Shown here: one piece after another, positions 43,879 through 52,745 of the stretch | Numbering within the stretch: the stretch's first letter is position 1 | How the letters are laid out: each line of letters begins with the position of its first letter | Source of the DNA: UMGS1519 sp050951095 | Lineage (GTDB): Bacteria > Actinomycetota > Coriobacteriia > Coriobacteriales > Eggerthellaceae | DNA length: 64,000 nucleotides | Direction of reading: 5' to 3' | Assembly (NCBI GenBank): GCA_050951095.1 | Contig: JBMNIQ010000002.1 | Location: forward strand, 248,001-312,000 | Notes under the pieces: generated by a model | What the model saw: only the letters and a program-made list of their open reading frames with translations | Databases searched by the model: none | Told to the model about the DNA's origin: nothing | Position numbers and translations under genes: made by a program

Positions 43879-44802
43879 ATGGAGCAGAGAATCAGTAGCC
43901 GCAGGTCATGGCTTGTTGCCCTGGCTGTTGCATGCGTTCTGGGGCTGTTCGCCTGCATGATGGCGTCGGCGCAGCCCGCGCAGGCCGCAACGGCGAAGAA
44001 CGTCACGATTATCGGTACGCATTCGAAGGCGAATTCCCCATCCGCATTCAGCAAGACGGTGAAGGCGTACGACATCACCGGCGACAAGAAGGCGGACAAG
44101 CTGACCATCAAAACGACGCATACGAACGACGGCTACAAAACGAACCTGAAGATCTATGTGAACGGGAAGAAGGTCAAGACCCTTTCCTGCAGCGCATCGA
44201 CGTATGCAGAGGTCCACGTGAAGTACCTGTGCACCTCTTCTAAGAAGCCGTTCCTGTACATATCCCTTACCGGGGAAAACGCGGAGGGCATCTACGGCGT
44301 GTACCGCTACAAGTCCGGCAAGCTTGTAAAGCTTGTGGGCGCCACCAGCGCCATTGCGCAGAAGTATGGCACTCATATGCACCTGGCCACGGCCAAGGCT
44401 TCTGGCAAGAAGGTCTCCGTGCGCTTCAACTCCATGACGAAGACGATCGGCGAGACGGACTACACGTACACCTACACGTATAAGTCCGGCAAGCTGGTGC
44501 GCACCTCCGCCACCGCGTCGAAGCTGTCCACGTTCAAGGGCGTATCGCTGAAGAACCAGCCGCTGGCGTTCAAGACGAAAGTGTACAAGGCAGCCGGGTC
44601 CAGCAAGGTGGCCTACACCGCCAAGGCCGGCGCGAAGCTGACCATCAGCAAGATGAAGACGGTGAAGGGACAGCCCTGGTTCTACGTGAAGAACGCGAAG
44701 GGCCAGACGGGCTGGATCAAGGGAATCAGCAAGGGTGTCTGGGAGCTCTACGGTACCTTCAATTACAGCACGCTGTTCAAGAACCTGCAGATGGCAGGCT
44801 AG
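43879..44802 (+). CDS. Secreted protein with C-terminal SH3-like domain, paralogue 1
   Basis: A 307-residue exported protein. A signal sequence (SRRSWLVALAVACVLGLFAC, then ASAQPAQAATA) is followed by a Lys/Thr/Tyr-rich beta-type domain (YDITGDKKADKLTIK, VYRYKSGKLVKLV) and a C-terminal bacterial SH3-like domain (VAYTAKAGAKLTISKMKTV, WFYVKNAKGQTGWIKGIS) of the kind that binds wall peptides. No enzyme domain is seen. The start MEQRISSRR (43879) has GGGAGGA upstream; the ATG at 43816 lies in the leader hairpin. It is about 70% identical by eye to the next gene. Confidence 0.8.
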   Translation: MEQRISSRRSWLVALAVACVLGLFACMMASAQPAQAATAKNVTIIGTHSKANSPSAFSKTVKAYDITGDKKADKLTIKTTHTNDGYKTNLKIYVNGKKVKTLSCSASTYAEVHVKYLCTSSKKPFLYISLTGENAEGIYGVYRYKSGKLVKLVGATSAIAQKYGTHMHLATAKASGKKVSVRFNSMTKTIGETDYTYTYTYKSGKLVRTSATASKLSTFKGVSLKNQPLAFKTKVYKAAGSSKVAYTAKAGAKLTISKMKTVKGQPWFYVKNAKGQTGWIKGISKGVWELYGTFNYSTLFKNLQMAG

Positions 44803-44821
44803 ATAGCGCAGGCTAGGGAAT

Positions 44822-44886
44822 TTCCTGGGCGGCTTCCGTGCATGCGGTTGGCTTCGGCCGGTTATGCGTGTGCGGGGCCGCTTTTT
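44822..44886 (+). terminator. Terminator after SH3-like gene 1
   Basis: A long GC-rich stem-loop containing GGCTTCGGCC ends in GGGGCCGC and a run of six T residues (44881-44886). Confidence 0.65.
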
Positions 44887-45008
44887 TGCTGCCTGTTTGG
44901 GGGGGGTGGGAGTTTTCTCTCCGGGCCGCTGGCGCCCGTGAATGCGGCGTTGGAACGATGTTATGCCCGATGAGCGGCGGCAGGCTGCTTGCGCAATGGC
45001 GCCCGCCC

Positions 45009-45060
45009 TATAATTCCCGAAGGAGGACATCGGTTGATGCACGTGTGTGCTCGGCCGATG
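45009..45060 (+). promoter_or_regulatory. TATAAT box and structured 5' leader of the second SH3-like gene
   Basis: TATAAT lies at 45009-45014. The outer stem CATCGG/CCGATG (45028-45033 with 45055-45060) and the inner stem GCAC-GTGT-GTGC (45039-45050) mirror the leader at 43824-43854. Confidence 0.65.
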
Positions 45061-45084
45061 CGGGATTGCTTATAGGGAGGGACC

Positions 45085-46008
45085 ATGGATCGGAGAATGG
45101 GGAATCGCTGGCTACTCGTTGCGGCCTTGTGCGCCGCATGTGCTGTCGGGCTGTTCGCCTGCCTGATGGTGACCGCGCAACCTGCGCAGGCCGCAACGGC
45201 GAAGAACGCCACGATCATCGGCGTGCATTCGAAGATGAGCACTTCGTTCGCATACACCAAGACGGTGAAAGCGTACGACATAACGGGCGACAAGAAGGCA
45301 GACAAGCTGACTATTAAAAAGTCACGCAAGAATAGCAGCTCTGTCACATCCTTGTGCATCTACGTGAACGGGAAGAAAGTTAAGACCCTTTCCATTTACT
45401 TTCCGCCGGGATCAGCGCCGGAGGTTCAGGTGAAATACCTGCGTACTTCTTCGAAGAAGCCCTTCCTGTACATCTCTCTTATCGGAGTAGATTTGAACGG
45501 CATCTACGGCGTGTACCGCTACAAGTCCGACAAGCTGGTGAAGCTCGTGAAACCGACCAGCGCCATCGCGCAGAAGTACGGAGACAGCATGATATTGGAC
45601 TCGGCCAAGGCGTCCGGCAAGAAGGTCTCCGTGCGATTCCTGTCTATAACGAAAACGCTCGGAGCAATAGGCTACGCTTACGACTACGCGTACAAGTCCG
45701 GCAAGCTGGTGCGTACCTCTGCCACCGCGTCGAAGTTTGCGTCGGTCGAGGGAGTTTCCCTGAAGAATCAGCCATTGGCGTATAACACGAAGATTTACAA
45801 AGCAGCAGGCTCCAGCAATGTGGCCTACACCGCAAAGGCGGGCACGAAGCTGACCATCAGCAAGATGGTGACCCTGAAGGGGCAGCCTTGGTTCTACGTG
45901 AAAAACGCGAAAGGCCAGACGGGCTGGATCAAAGGAATCAGCAAATACACTTTCGAGCTTTTCGGCACCTACAAGTACAGCACGTTGTTTAAGAATCTGT
46001 ACCTGTAA
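45085..46008 (+). CDS. Secreted protein with C-terminal SH3-like domain, paralogue 2
   Basis: A 307-residue paralogue of the preceding gene with the same order: signal peptide (LLVAALCAACAVGLFACLM, TAQPAQAATA), beta-type central domain (YDITGDKKADKLTIKKS, GIYGVYRYKSDKLVKLV) and SH3-like end (VAYTAKAGTKLTISKMVTL, WFYVKNAKGQTGWIKGIS). GGGAGG lies just before the ATG. Divergence is concentrated in the central domain, which may change the ligand. The matching leaders suggest common regulation. No membrane anchor follows, so the product is released or wall-associated through SH3. Confidence 0.8.
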   Translation: MDRRMGNRWLLVAALCAACAVGLFACLMVTAQPAQAATAKNATIIGVHSKMSTSFAYTKTVKAYDITGDKKADKLTIKKSRKNSSSVTSLCIYVNGKKVKTLSIYFPPGSAPEVQVKYLRTSSKKPFLYISLIGVDLNGIYGVYRYKSDKLVKLVKPTSAIAQKYGDSMILDSAKASGKKVSVRFLSITKTLGAIGYAYDYAYKSGKLVRTSATASKFASVEGVSLKNQPLAYNTKIYKAAGSSNVAYTAKAGTKLTISKMVTLKGQPWFYVKNAKGQTGWIKGISKYTFELFGTYKYSTLFKNLYL

Positions 46009-46034
46009 AGTTAAAAAGCAGACGAGCGGTGTTA

Positions 46035-46094
46035 GACGGCTCTAGTGCGCGCTGCTGGCTTCGGCCAGTCAGATGAGCGCTAGAGCCGTCATTT
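46035..46094 (+). terminator. Terminator after SH3-like gene 2
   Basis: GACGGCTCTAG (46035-46045) pairs perfectly with CTAGAGCCGTC (46080-46090), with an internal TGGCTTCGGCCA stem-loop, and is followed by ATTTT. The remaining bases to 46370 hold only the terminator of the next gene. Confidence 0.75.
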
Positions 46095-46304
46095 TGCGTT
46101 AGACCCAGAAGCGGGGCGAAGCGAGGATTCACATAGCGCTGGGTTGGCGTGAAGTGGTAGCGGAACGCGGTCGGGACCGAAGTACAGCCAATTTCGCATC
46201 CTTTTCACCTTCCTTGCTTTCCTCAAGGCGCAATAAGGACGCATCGCGCAGATATTCGCCTAGCCGAGCCGCCCTGTTGCTGCTCGCCCTTCCCTAAGAC
46301 AAAA

Positions 46305-46336
46305 AGAAAGCGCCCGCACGAATGTGAGCGCTTTCT
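46305..46336 (-). terminator. Terminator of the YagU-like gene
   Basis: AGAAAGCGC and GCGCTTTCT form a nine-base stem around a 14-base loop. The downstream T-run on the minus strand is provided by AAAAAG on the plus strand. Confidence 0.7.
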
Positions 46337-46370
46337 GCATTGCAGCACCGGTACGAGTGAGGAACTGCAA

Positions 46371-46928
46371 TTAGTCGTCGAAGTTGATCAGCGTCTTGAC
46401 CTTCTGATGGTTGATCAGGTAGTACGCGGTGACCGCGATAGACCAGCCCCAAACGGCGTGGCCCAGGCACTCGCTGAAGTGCTCTTCGAACGGGCAATCC
46501 CACGGAGCGGGGGTGGTGCCCAGCAGCGGCATCAGGATGATGTGCCACAGTACCCACAGAACCAAGCCGTAGACAACGCCCTGGCCCATTGCAACCTTTC
46601 TCCAGTTCTGGATCAGCAGAATGAACAGGAAAGAGAATGCAATGGCGAAGGTGAAGTGCAGCAGCAGCGTGAACGGCATAATGGCGTTTCCGTTGTAGTA
46701 GACGGTGCCGAAAATGACGTCGTCGGGAATACCGAGCTGCTGAGCCATGTGCTGCGGCGGGTTGGGATCATTGCGGATGGGGGTGCGGGGCGGGAACAGG
46801 TTCTCCCAGCCCATCTTGATCCATCCGGAGAAGATGCCAACGATGATGCCGTACCAGATGCTCTTGCCGACAACTTTGGCGGTAATCGGATTCTTCTTCT
46901 CCGATTTTGCGGGGGTGTTGGTAGACAT
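46371..46928 (-). CDS. yagU: YagU-family inner-membrane protein (DUF1440)
   Basis: A 185-residue protein with about four membrane helices and the family features IVGIFSGWIKMGWENLFPPR near the N-terminus, then LGIPDDVIFGTVYYNGN and VYGLVLWVLWHI. In E. coli, YagU contributes to acid resistance; the mechanism is unknown. The start MSTNTPAKSEKK (46928) has GGGAGA upstream. It is monocistronic, with its own terminator. Confidence 0.88.
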   Translation of the reverse strand: MSTNTPAKSEKKNPITAKVVGKSIWYGIIVGIFSGWIKMGWENLFPPRTPIRNDPNPPQHMAQQLGIPDDVIFGTVYYNGNAIMPFTLLLHFTFAIAFSFLFILLIQNWRKVAMGQGVVYGLVLWVLWHIILMPLLGTTPAPWDCPFEEHFSECLGHAVWGWSIAVTAYYLINHQKVKTLINFDD

Positions 46929-47381
46929 GTTATTCTCCCTTTCGTTCCCCAGGTTTGTAAAAGCACTAGCATTGTGGTCGGGAAAAAGGGGCATGTCAAC
47001 ACAAACTGGTCATTTTGCCGAAACTTATTGATAACTTCTTTAGAATGTAACAATCATCGGTAGACGGCGCGAATAAATCGGCGGCTGACTAATGAGGGCA
47101 TTTTACAAACTGAGAAAACATGGAAATTAATGGCTGACAGCTGTGCATTGCCGTCGCGACTTCTGCTTATATCTGTGCCCTGTAAAGACATGTAAGGCGC
47201 TCGTTTGATAGTCAGGGATAAATAACAGCGTATGGCTACTCGCGGGAGAGTGGTTCGAAGTGACCTGCATAATTGAATGTAGTTGTTTAGACGTGAACGT
47301 TTTGTGAACGATAGAGATAAAGCTTGCGAGTGCTGCTTACGGAACCTATTATGCAGGAGTTGCGAAAAGCAACCCAGACAT
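46929..47381. other. Intergenic region between yagU and tRNA-fMet
   Basis: AT-richer DNA with no supported gene. The first 100 bases carry the yagU promoter region; the last 100 bases would hold the tRNA promoter. Open frames here are antisense readings through the tRNA. Confidence 0.5.
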
Positions 47382-47458
47382 TGCGGGGTGGAGCAGTCTG
47401 GTAGCTCGCCGGGCTCATAACCCGGAGGTCGTTGGTTCAAATCCAGCCCCCGCGACCA
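47382..47458 (+). tRNA. Initiator tRNA-fMet (anticodon CAT)
   Basis: A 77-base tRNA with anticodon CAT in a stem carrying the three consecutive G-C pairs (CCGGG/CCCGG), a weak 1:72 pair (T-G) and encoded CCA, which are initiator hallmarks. T-arm GGTTCAAATCC. The accessory region starts directly after it. Confidence 0.95.
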
Positions 47459-47468
47459 AAAACTTAGT

Positions 47469-47502
47469 CCCTGACCTGCGAAAACGGGTCGGGGATTTTT
47501 TT
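47469..47502 (+). terminator. Terminator of tRNA-fMet
   Basis: CCCTGACC (47469-47476) pairs with GGTCGGGG (47487-47494), followed by seven T residues (47496-47502). Short GACCACCA-type repeats (47503-47543) follow. Confidence 0.8.
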
Positions 47503-47909
47503 GACCACCACTTGACCACCATCGCGACCACCATTCTACCACCAAAAACATTTGTTCGGGTCGGCGTTTCGGCTGCATCTGGGCCGTTTCGGGGCCTTTG
47601 GCGGTCGCGCGATCATGGGGATTTCGTGGTGGGCTCCGAGGTGTTTTCGGCGGTTCTCTAAGCACTTCTCAAAACAGTTCACAAATCCATAGCTCGGACC
47701 GGCGGACACCTTGAACACGACGCATTCGCGCGAAGCGTTGCGAACCGTCGCGTTCGAGCGTGTGTGCGCCTCGTGGATGCCCTCCCAAAATGGGAGTAAG
47801 CCGTCCCATCTCGGGTGACTTCGCTCCGACTTTGGGAGGGTTTGCTGACTCGTTTGTGACAGCGGGTGAGAATCGGAAGCCCTGAAAGCACGAACGAACG
47901 GGGCAACCG

Positions 47910-48143
47910 ATGAAGACCCAAACCACGCAGGGCGGCGCGTCCGCCCGCATCATGACCCTGCAGGAAGCGGCCGAGTACCTGCACACCTCGTACTCGACGG
48001 TGTACCGGCTGGTGACGTCCGGGGAGCTGGACGCGTTCCGGCTGCGCAACTCGTGGCGTACGAGCTCGCTCGCATGCGAGGCGTACGTGCGGCACCAGTT
48101 CGCCGAGCAGGCGATCTCCTGCAGGCCCGTGGCAGCGGAATGA
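47910..48143 (+). CDS. Helix-turn-helix excisionase-like protein
   Basis: A 77-residue HTH_17-type protein with MTLQEAAEYLHTSYSTVYRL (helix-turn-helix) and SGELDAFRLRNSWRTSSLAC (wing), as in AlpA/Xis proteins. It is first in the phage-like region, 450 bases after tRNA-fMet, a usual place for excision control. Its ribosome-binding site is weak. A 10-bp perfect inverted repeat lies at 47780-47789 and 47831-47840 upstream and may be an operator. The rest of 47459-47909 has no gene. Confidence 0.75.
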   Translation: MKTQTTQGGASARIMTLQEAAEYLHTSYSTVYRLVTSGELDAFRLRNSWRTSSLACEAYVRHQFAEQAISCRPVAAE

Positions 48144-48383
48144 GGCCCGCATGCCGTCCCTTATGCTTGTGAGCCGTTCTTATTCCGACGGGCGCGGGGG
48201 TCATCGCCCATCGGACAACGCCGTCTGCCACACAGATCCAGGCACGTCCCACCCCGCGACGGGCAGGGGCGCTGCCGTCAAACCTGCTTCGACGCAGTCC
48301 CGTGGCCATGCTGTGGCCCGTGGGCGCGTCCGCTCCTGCGGCCCTGCGGATCCCACCCGGGTCGCGAGGTTAGGAGACGAAGC

Positions 48384-48719
48384 ATGAAGCAGCCGCGACT
48401 TTCACTGGAGGGCAAGACCCTCGACGAGTACATCATCGACATCCTTGACTACCTGCGCGAGGCGAGCGGCCTGACCGTGGCCGAGCTGGCCCGCAGGTCG
48501 GGGCTGACGGACTCCGCACTTGGGAAGGTGCTCCGGCACGAGCGCGCCCTGAAGGCCGACGAGTTCGTGCGGCTGTGCTTTACGCTGCGCGCGAGCGGGA
48601 CGCTGTTCCTGCCCAAGGAGCTTGCGAGGGAGCTCGCCGAGGCAAACTACCGCACGCTCGACGGCAAGAGGCTGCTGCCAGACGGCGACGCGGGGGACTG
48701 GATGGTGCCTCATGCATGA
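48384..48719 (+). CDS. XRE-like helix-turn-helix protein
   Basis: A 111-residue protein with an N-terminal helical part (DEYIIDILDYLREASG) and an HTH (LTVAELARRSGLTDSALGKV) like phage repressors or Cro-type regulators. TAGGAGA lies just before the ATG. It overlaps the primase start by eight bases (stop at 48719, primase ATG at 48712), so the two are probably co-translated. Confidence 0.75.
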   Translation: MKQPRLSLEGKTLDEYIIDILDYLREASGLTVAELARRSGLTDSALGKVLRHERALKADEFVRLCFTLRASGTLFLPKELARELAEANYRTLDGKRLLPDGDAGDWMVPHA

Positions 48720-50270
48720 TTTGAGCAAGGTGCCCGCCGAGCTGAAGCGCGAGCCGCGCTGGGTGTGCTGGCGTGCGCAGGCCCGCGACGGCGGGAAGAT
48801 GACCAAGCTGCCGGTGGACCCGCACAACGGGCGCATGGCGAAGACGACTGACGCGGCCACGTGGGCGACGTTTGACGAGGCCGTGGCTGCCGTGGGGCGC
48901 TGGAACTGCACGGGCGTGGGGTTCGTGTTCGGGCCTGACCGCGCCTACACCGGGCTCGACCTGGACCATGTGATCAGCGACGGCCGGCTGGCCGACGCGT
49001 ATAGGTGGGTGGTGAACGAGTGCCACTCCTACGTAGAGGTGTCTCCCTCCGGGGACGGGCTGCACATTCTGTTCCGGGGGTCGAAGCCCGAGGGCGCCAC
49101 CCGCTGCAGGCGCGGGCCGGTGGAGATGTACGACCACGAGCGGTTCTTCACCGTGACGGGCAACGTCGTTGCCGGACATGAGGCACTCGGGGAGAACCCG
49201 CGCGTGGTGGAGAAGGCGTACAAGCTGTGGATCGAGCCGGGGTTCGGGCAGGCGGCTGGCGCTGGGCAGGCGTCGCTGGCTGGGGCGGGCGGCGGTGGCA
49301 CTGCGCGTGGCAATGGCGGTGACACCCGCAGCGACGGTGATTCCGGTGGGGTTGTGCTCACTGACGACGAACTGGTGCGGCGCATGCGTGGGTCTCGCAA
49401 CGGCGCGGCCATCGGGGCGCTGCTCGACGGCGACATGTCGGCCTACGGCGATGACCACTCCAAGGCAGACTTCGCGCTGTGCTCCCACCTGGCGTTCTGG
49501 TGCGCGGGGGACGCGGCGCGGATGGACCGGATCTTCCGCGGCAGCGGTTTGATGCGCCGGAAGTGGGACTCCCGGCGCGGCGGCTCGACCTACGGGGCTC
49601 AGACCATCGAGCGGGCGATCTCGGAGTGCCGGGAGTTCTACTCGCCCAGGGCGGCGCGACCTGAGGGCCAGCGAAACGCTGTGGCCAAAGACACAAACAG
49701 ATGTTCGATTGTTCGAACGGGCACGGACGAGAGGGGTTCTAGCGCTTCCGATGATTCGGAGCCCCAGTTCGACACCGAGCGCGCCCCCTCCGTGGAGGCC
49801 TGGCGGGTGACTGACGACGGGGCGCTGTGGCAGGTTGATGCCGACGGGAAGCTGCGGCACTCGGTGACCTCGACGGCCCCGTGGGTGGCATGCGACCTGG
49901 TTGATGTGGACACCCGTGACGTGCGGGCGCTCGTGCGCATGCGCGTGCCGGGCGGCACGGTGGAGCGGGCCTTCGACCGGGACGTTCTGCTGAGCCAGAA
50001 CAGGATTGTGTCTGCCTTGGCCCCCATGGGCGGCAACGTGTCGAGTGCCAACTGCAAGGATGTGATCCGCTACCTCACCGACTGCGAGAAGCGGCTCGGG
50101 CGGCTGCGGCCGCGCGTGGCGAGCGTGACGCACCTGGGCTGGGCCGACGGGCCGCTCGGGGCTTTCATGCCTTACGACGCCGACGAGGGCGCGGTGCGGT
50201 TCGATCCCTCTCCCGACGAGGAGGCCAAGGCCAGGCCGTTTCTGGAGCCGGAGGGGACGCTGGAGGCTGG
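48712..50270 (+). pseudogene. Phage primase-helicase, N-terminal part (frameshifted at about 50268)
   Basis: Residues 1 to about 180 resemble a bifunctional primase/polymerase N-terminal domain (EPRWVCWRAQARDGGKMTKL, GLDLDHVIS, SPSGDGLHI, EMYDHERFFTVTGN). A central helical region follows (about 240-330), and the start of a DUF927 helicase-type domain (VASVTHLGWADG) begins near residue 465. At about 50268 one base is missing (GCT-GGG), so the frame is lost and the stop at 50634 is artificial. Joined with the next two segments, it makes one protein of 934 residues. Confidence 0.8.
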
Positions 50271-50888
50271 GTGGCGGCGATGGGGCCGGTGCGGGATTCT
50301 TCGCCCGCGTTCCGCTGCGTGCTGGCGGCGAGCTTTGCTTCTCCGCTCGTGGCCGTGGTGGGCGCGCAGGCGTTCATCGTGTACCTGTGGGGACGGTCGC
50401 GCTCGGGCAAGACGCCGACGCTCAAGGCGGCTGGCAGCGTGTGGGGCGACCCGACCGAGGGCGCCGACTCGTACTTCCGCACCTTCGCCGACACGCCGAA
50501 GTCGATCGTGCGCGCGGCGGCGCTGCTGCACGACGTGCCGCTCATCGTGGACGAGCTGCAGAGCAAGGGCAGCGCCGGCGGGCAGGCTGGCAAGCGGCAG
50601 TACGTGGAGGACCTGCTCTACTCGCTCAGCATAGGGCACGAGCGCGGGGCACTGAACTCGGACCGCTCGATGATGCGCGTGGGCAGCTGGCGCTGCCTCA
50701 CCATCGCCACCGGCGAGATCCCCATCGTGGGCGGCTCGACCCAGCAGGGCGCGGCCAACAGAACCCTGGAGCTCAACGCCGAGCCCTTCTCTGACGTGCG
50801 AGCCGCCCAGGCGATGCACCACGTCGTGGCCGTGCAGCACGGGACCGCGGGGCGTACGTATGTTCGAGCGCTTCGGACGAACACGGGG
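50271..50888 (+). pseudogene. Primase-helicase, middle segment (DUF927 ATPase)
   Basis: It continues the DUF927-type ATPase: VVGAQAFIVYLWGRSRSGKT with Walker A GRSRSGKTPT, then PLIVDELQSKG as Walker B, and ATGEIPIVGGSTQQGAANR. This would drive DNA unwinding ahead of priming. A second missing G in a run of four (50885-50888) ends the frame. Annotated separately because both frame changes are visible at the base level. Confidence 0.78.
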
Positions 50889-51514
50889 AATGGTACGTGG
50901 GGCAACTCGGCCTCTTCCGCAGGCAGGTGGCCGAGATGGCGCTCGGGCACCCGCAGGCCGACAACGTCGCGCTCGTCGCCCTGGCGGACGCACTCGCCTC
51001 GTTCTACGTGTTCGGCTGCGCGGACTGGGACGTGTGCGTGGGCAACGCGCTTGCCATGGCCGCGTGGGCGCTCGGCAACTCGACCGGCGCCGAGGCCGGC
51101 GACACCGACCTCAAGGCGATCCAGTTCGTGGCCGAGTGGCTGGTGAGGAGCCGCCTGCACTTCGAGGACTCCGCCGAGATGGACCGCCTGGACCGCTGGG
51201 GCGACATCGAGCGCAGGCCGTGCGAGACGAACTTCAACTGGTGCGTGTTCTCGCACGTGCTGGAGAAGGCGCTCGACGGCGAGAACTTCGACCGGCAGAA
51301 GACGCTTCGGCGCATGGACGAGGAGGGGCTGCTCGTGAAGGGCGGCTCCGGCAAGCGGTTCACGCGGCTGCGGCGGTTCAAGGGCGGCGGGCGCGTCTGG
51401 TGCGTCTGCATCGACAACGACGCGCTGGCGGCGTTCCTGGAGCGCGTCGACGGGGGCACGGGCGGGCGGTGCGACGTCCGGCCGTCATCGCCGCCCGGTC
51501 GCGCCTTCGAGTGA
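50889..51514 (+). pseudogene. Primase-helicase, C-terminal segment
   Basis: The third segment (VGQLGLFRRQVAEMALGHPQ to GGRCDVRPSSPPGRAFE) is helical and ends with a region resembling a winged-helix end (LRRMDEEGLLVKGGSG, GKRFTRLRRFKGG). With the two preceding segments it restores an uninterrupted 935-codon gene when one base is added at each of the two positions. Alone it would not work. Confidence 0.75.
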
Positions 51515-51730
51515 TGACGGGGGTGATGACAGGTGAGGGGGCTGGTGGAGACCCGTGTTGTACGTTGGTGTCATCGTTGTCATCACTTATATGGGCAAGG
51601 GTGGTGGCCTCGCGCGCGGGCGCGCGCGCGCGCATGCGCGGGGGACTGCGGCCCGATTGGCGATGACGTGATGACGCGGGGCGTTCGCGCAGGTGGCGGG
51701 GCGGTTTCGCGTCATCGGCGGCGTGATGAC
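51484..51730. repeat. YGATGAC repeat cluster (candidate replication origin)
   Basis: Nine copies of (T/C)GATGAC occur on either strand in 247 bases: plus at 51512, 51524, 51661, 51669 and 51724; minus at 51484, 51570, 51579 and 51711. They follow the primase gene and flank an alternating GC tract (about 51610-51640). The arrangement resembles an iteron origin. No gene lies in 51515-51750. Confidence 0.65.
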
Positions 51731-51750
51731 GGCCGGGCGGGTGTCAGCGC

Positions 51751-52216
51751 ATGAGGTGGGATGCGGAGCAGGACGACGTCCTGCGTGAGTGCTCGTATCG
51801 GGGCGCCCGGTACGTGCGCGGACGAGATCAAGCGGCGCTGCGGCGTGGCCCACACCCTGCGCGCGGTGGAGATGCGGGCAAGCCGGATCCACTGCTCGCT
51901 GGCCGTGCGGACCGTGTGCCCCAGCTGCGGCGCCGTGGGCGTGGACATCAACAAGGCAACCGGGCATCTGCCGGAGGTGCTCGGAGCAGTTCCATCTTGA
52001 GCAGGAGCGCGTGTTCAGCGCGATGCTGGAGCCTGAGCGGCCAAGAGGCCGAGGGCTCGCCGACGTTGACGCGACGTACGCCGCGAGCGCGACCGGCTGC
52101 GGAAGGCGAACTCGCGGCTGTGCAAGAAGTACGGGCTGAAGAGCCGCAAGGACCGGGGGATGTTCGGGAGGGCTCCCGTGGCTGCTTCTGGCCCGGCTCG
52201 TGACGGCCTCCGATGA
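51751..52216 (+). pseudogene. Zinc-ribbon/coiled-coil phage protein, three frameshifts
   Basis: No single frame is open. Read with three frame changes (extra C near 51816, extra G at 51962-51964, missing C near 52080), it gives a 154-residue protein: an HTH-like start (DDVLRECSYRGARYV, ADEIKRRCGVAHTLRAVEMR), a zinc ribbon CPSCG...CRRCSEQF, and a basic helix (RDRLRKANSRLCKKYG). The codon count is exact, which supports the reconstruction. It is probably a phage DNA-binding or nuclease-accessory protein between the primase and the terminase. Confidence 0.6.
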
Positions 52217-52258
52217 TGTTCGCTGTGCAGGACTATGCGAACGAAGGAGGTGGCCTGC

Positions 52259-52720
52259 ATGGCGAGGCGGGCGAAGCTGACCGAGGAGATGGTGCAGCAG
52301 GCCATCAGGCTGAAGGCCGACGGCCTTTCCAACGGCGACATCATCTGCGCGCTGGGCATCCACGAGAGCACGTTCTACCGCTGGATCGGCGAGCCCAAGA
52401 ACAGGCTGCAGCGCGAGTTAAGCGAGGGACTAAAAAAGGAGGAGGCCGAGTTCAAGCACACGCTGCTGACCACGATCCGGGCGGCGGCGCTGGCGAGGAA
52501 CCAGTACTGGACCGCGGCCGCGTGGCTGCTCGAGCGCAAGTACCCCGACGAGTACGGCAAGGCCGACCGCCGGCGGGACGAGGACGAGGGCGGCGACGCG
52601 CCGCGGATCGTGCTCGGCGTGGTGGCCAAGCCCGTGCAGGAGCGGATCGACTTCTCCGCGTGCGAGGCGCGGGGCGCCGAGGACGCTCACTGGCGGGCGG
52701 CCTTCTCACTCCTCTTCTGA
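52259..52720 (+). CDS. Small terminase subunit-like HTH protein
   Basis: A 153-residue protein beginning MARRAKLTEEMVQQAIRLKA, with an HTH (DIICALGIHESTFYRWIGEP) and a helical oligomerisation region (AAALARNQYWTAAAWLLERK). Small terminases bind packaging sites in phage DNA and load the large subunit. AAGGAGG lies eight bases before the ATG; the in-frame extension to 52235 is not supported. It is directly upstream of the large terminase. It is intact, unlike its neighbours. Confidence 0.8.
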   Translation: MARRAKLTEEMVQQAIRLKADGLSNGDIICALGIHESTFYRWIGEPKNRLQRELSEGLKKEEAEFKHTLLTTIRAAALARNQYWTAAAWLLERKYPDEYGKADRRRDEDEGGDAPRIVLGVVAKPVQERIDFSACEARGAEDAHWRAAFSLLF

Positions 52721-52745
52721 TTCCACGAGAGGGAGGGCGCAGGTG

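Noticed and set aside
47054..47665. Minus-strand 203-aa frame containing LDLNQRPPGYEPGELPDC
   Set aside because: It is the antisense translation of tRNA-fMet and its flanks, a well-known spurious ORF type; no start signal or domain.
48151..48387. 78-aa plus-strand frame ending in ATGA overlap with the HTH gene
   Set aside because: Composition (Arg/Gly/Pro/Ser) and lack of a ribosome-binding site or domain suggest chance; the overlap alone is not enough.
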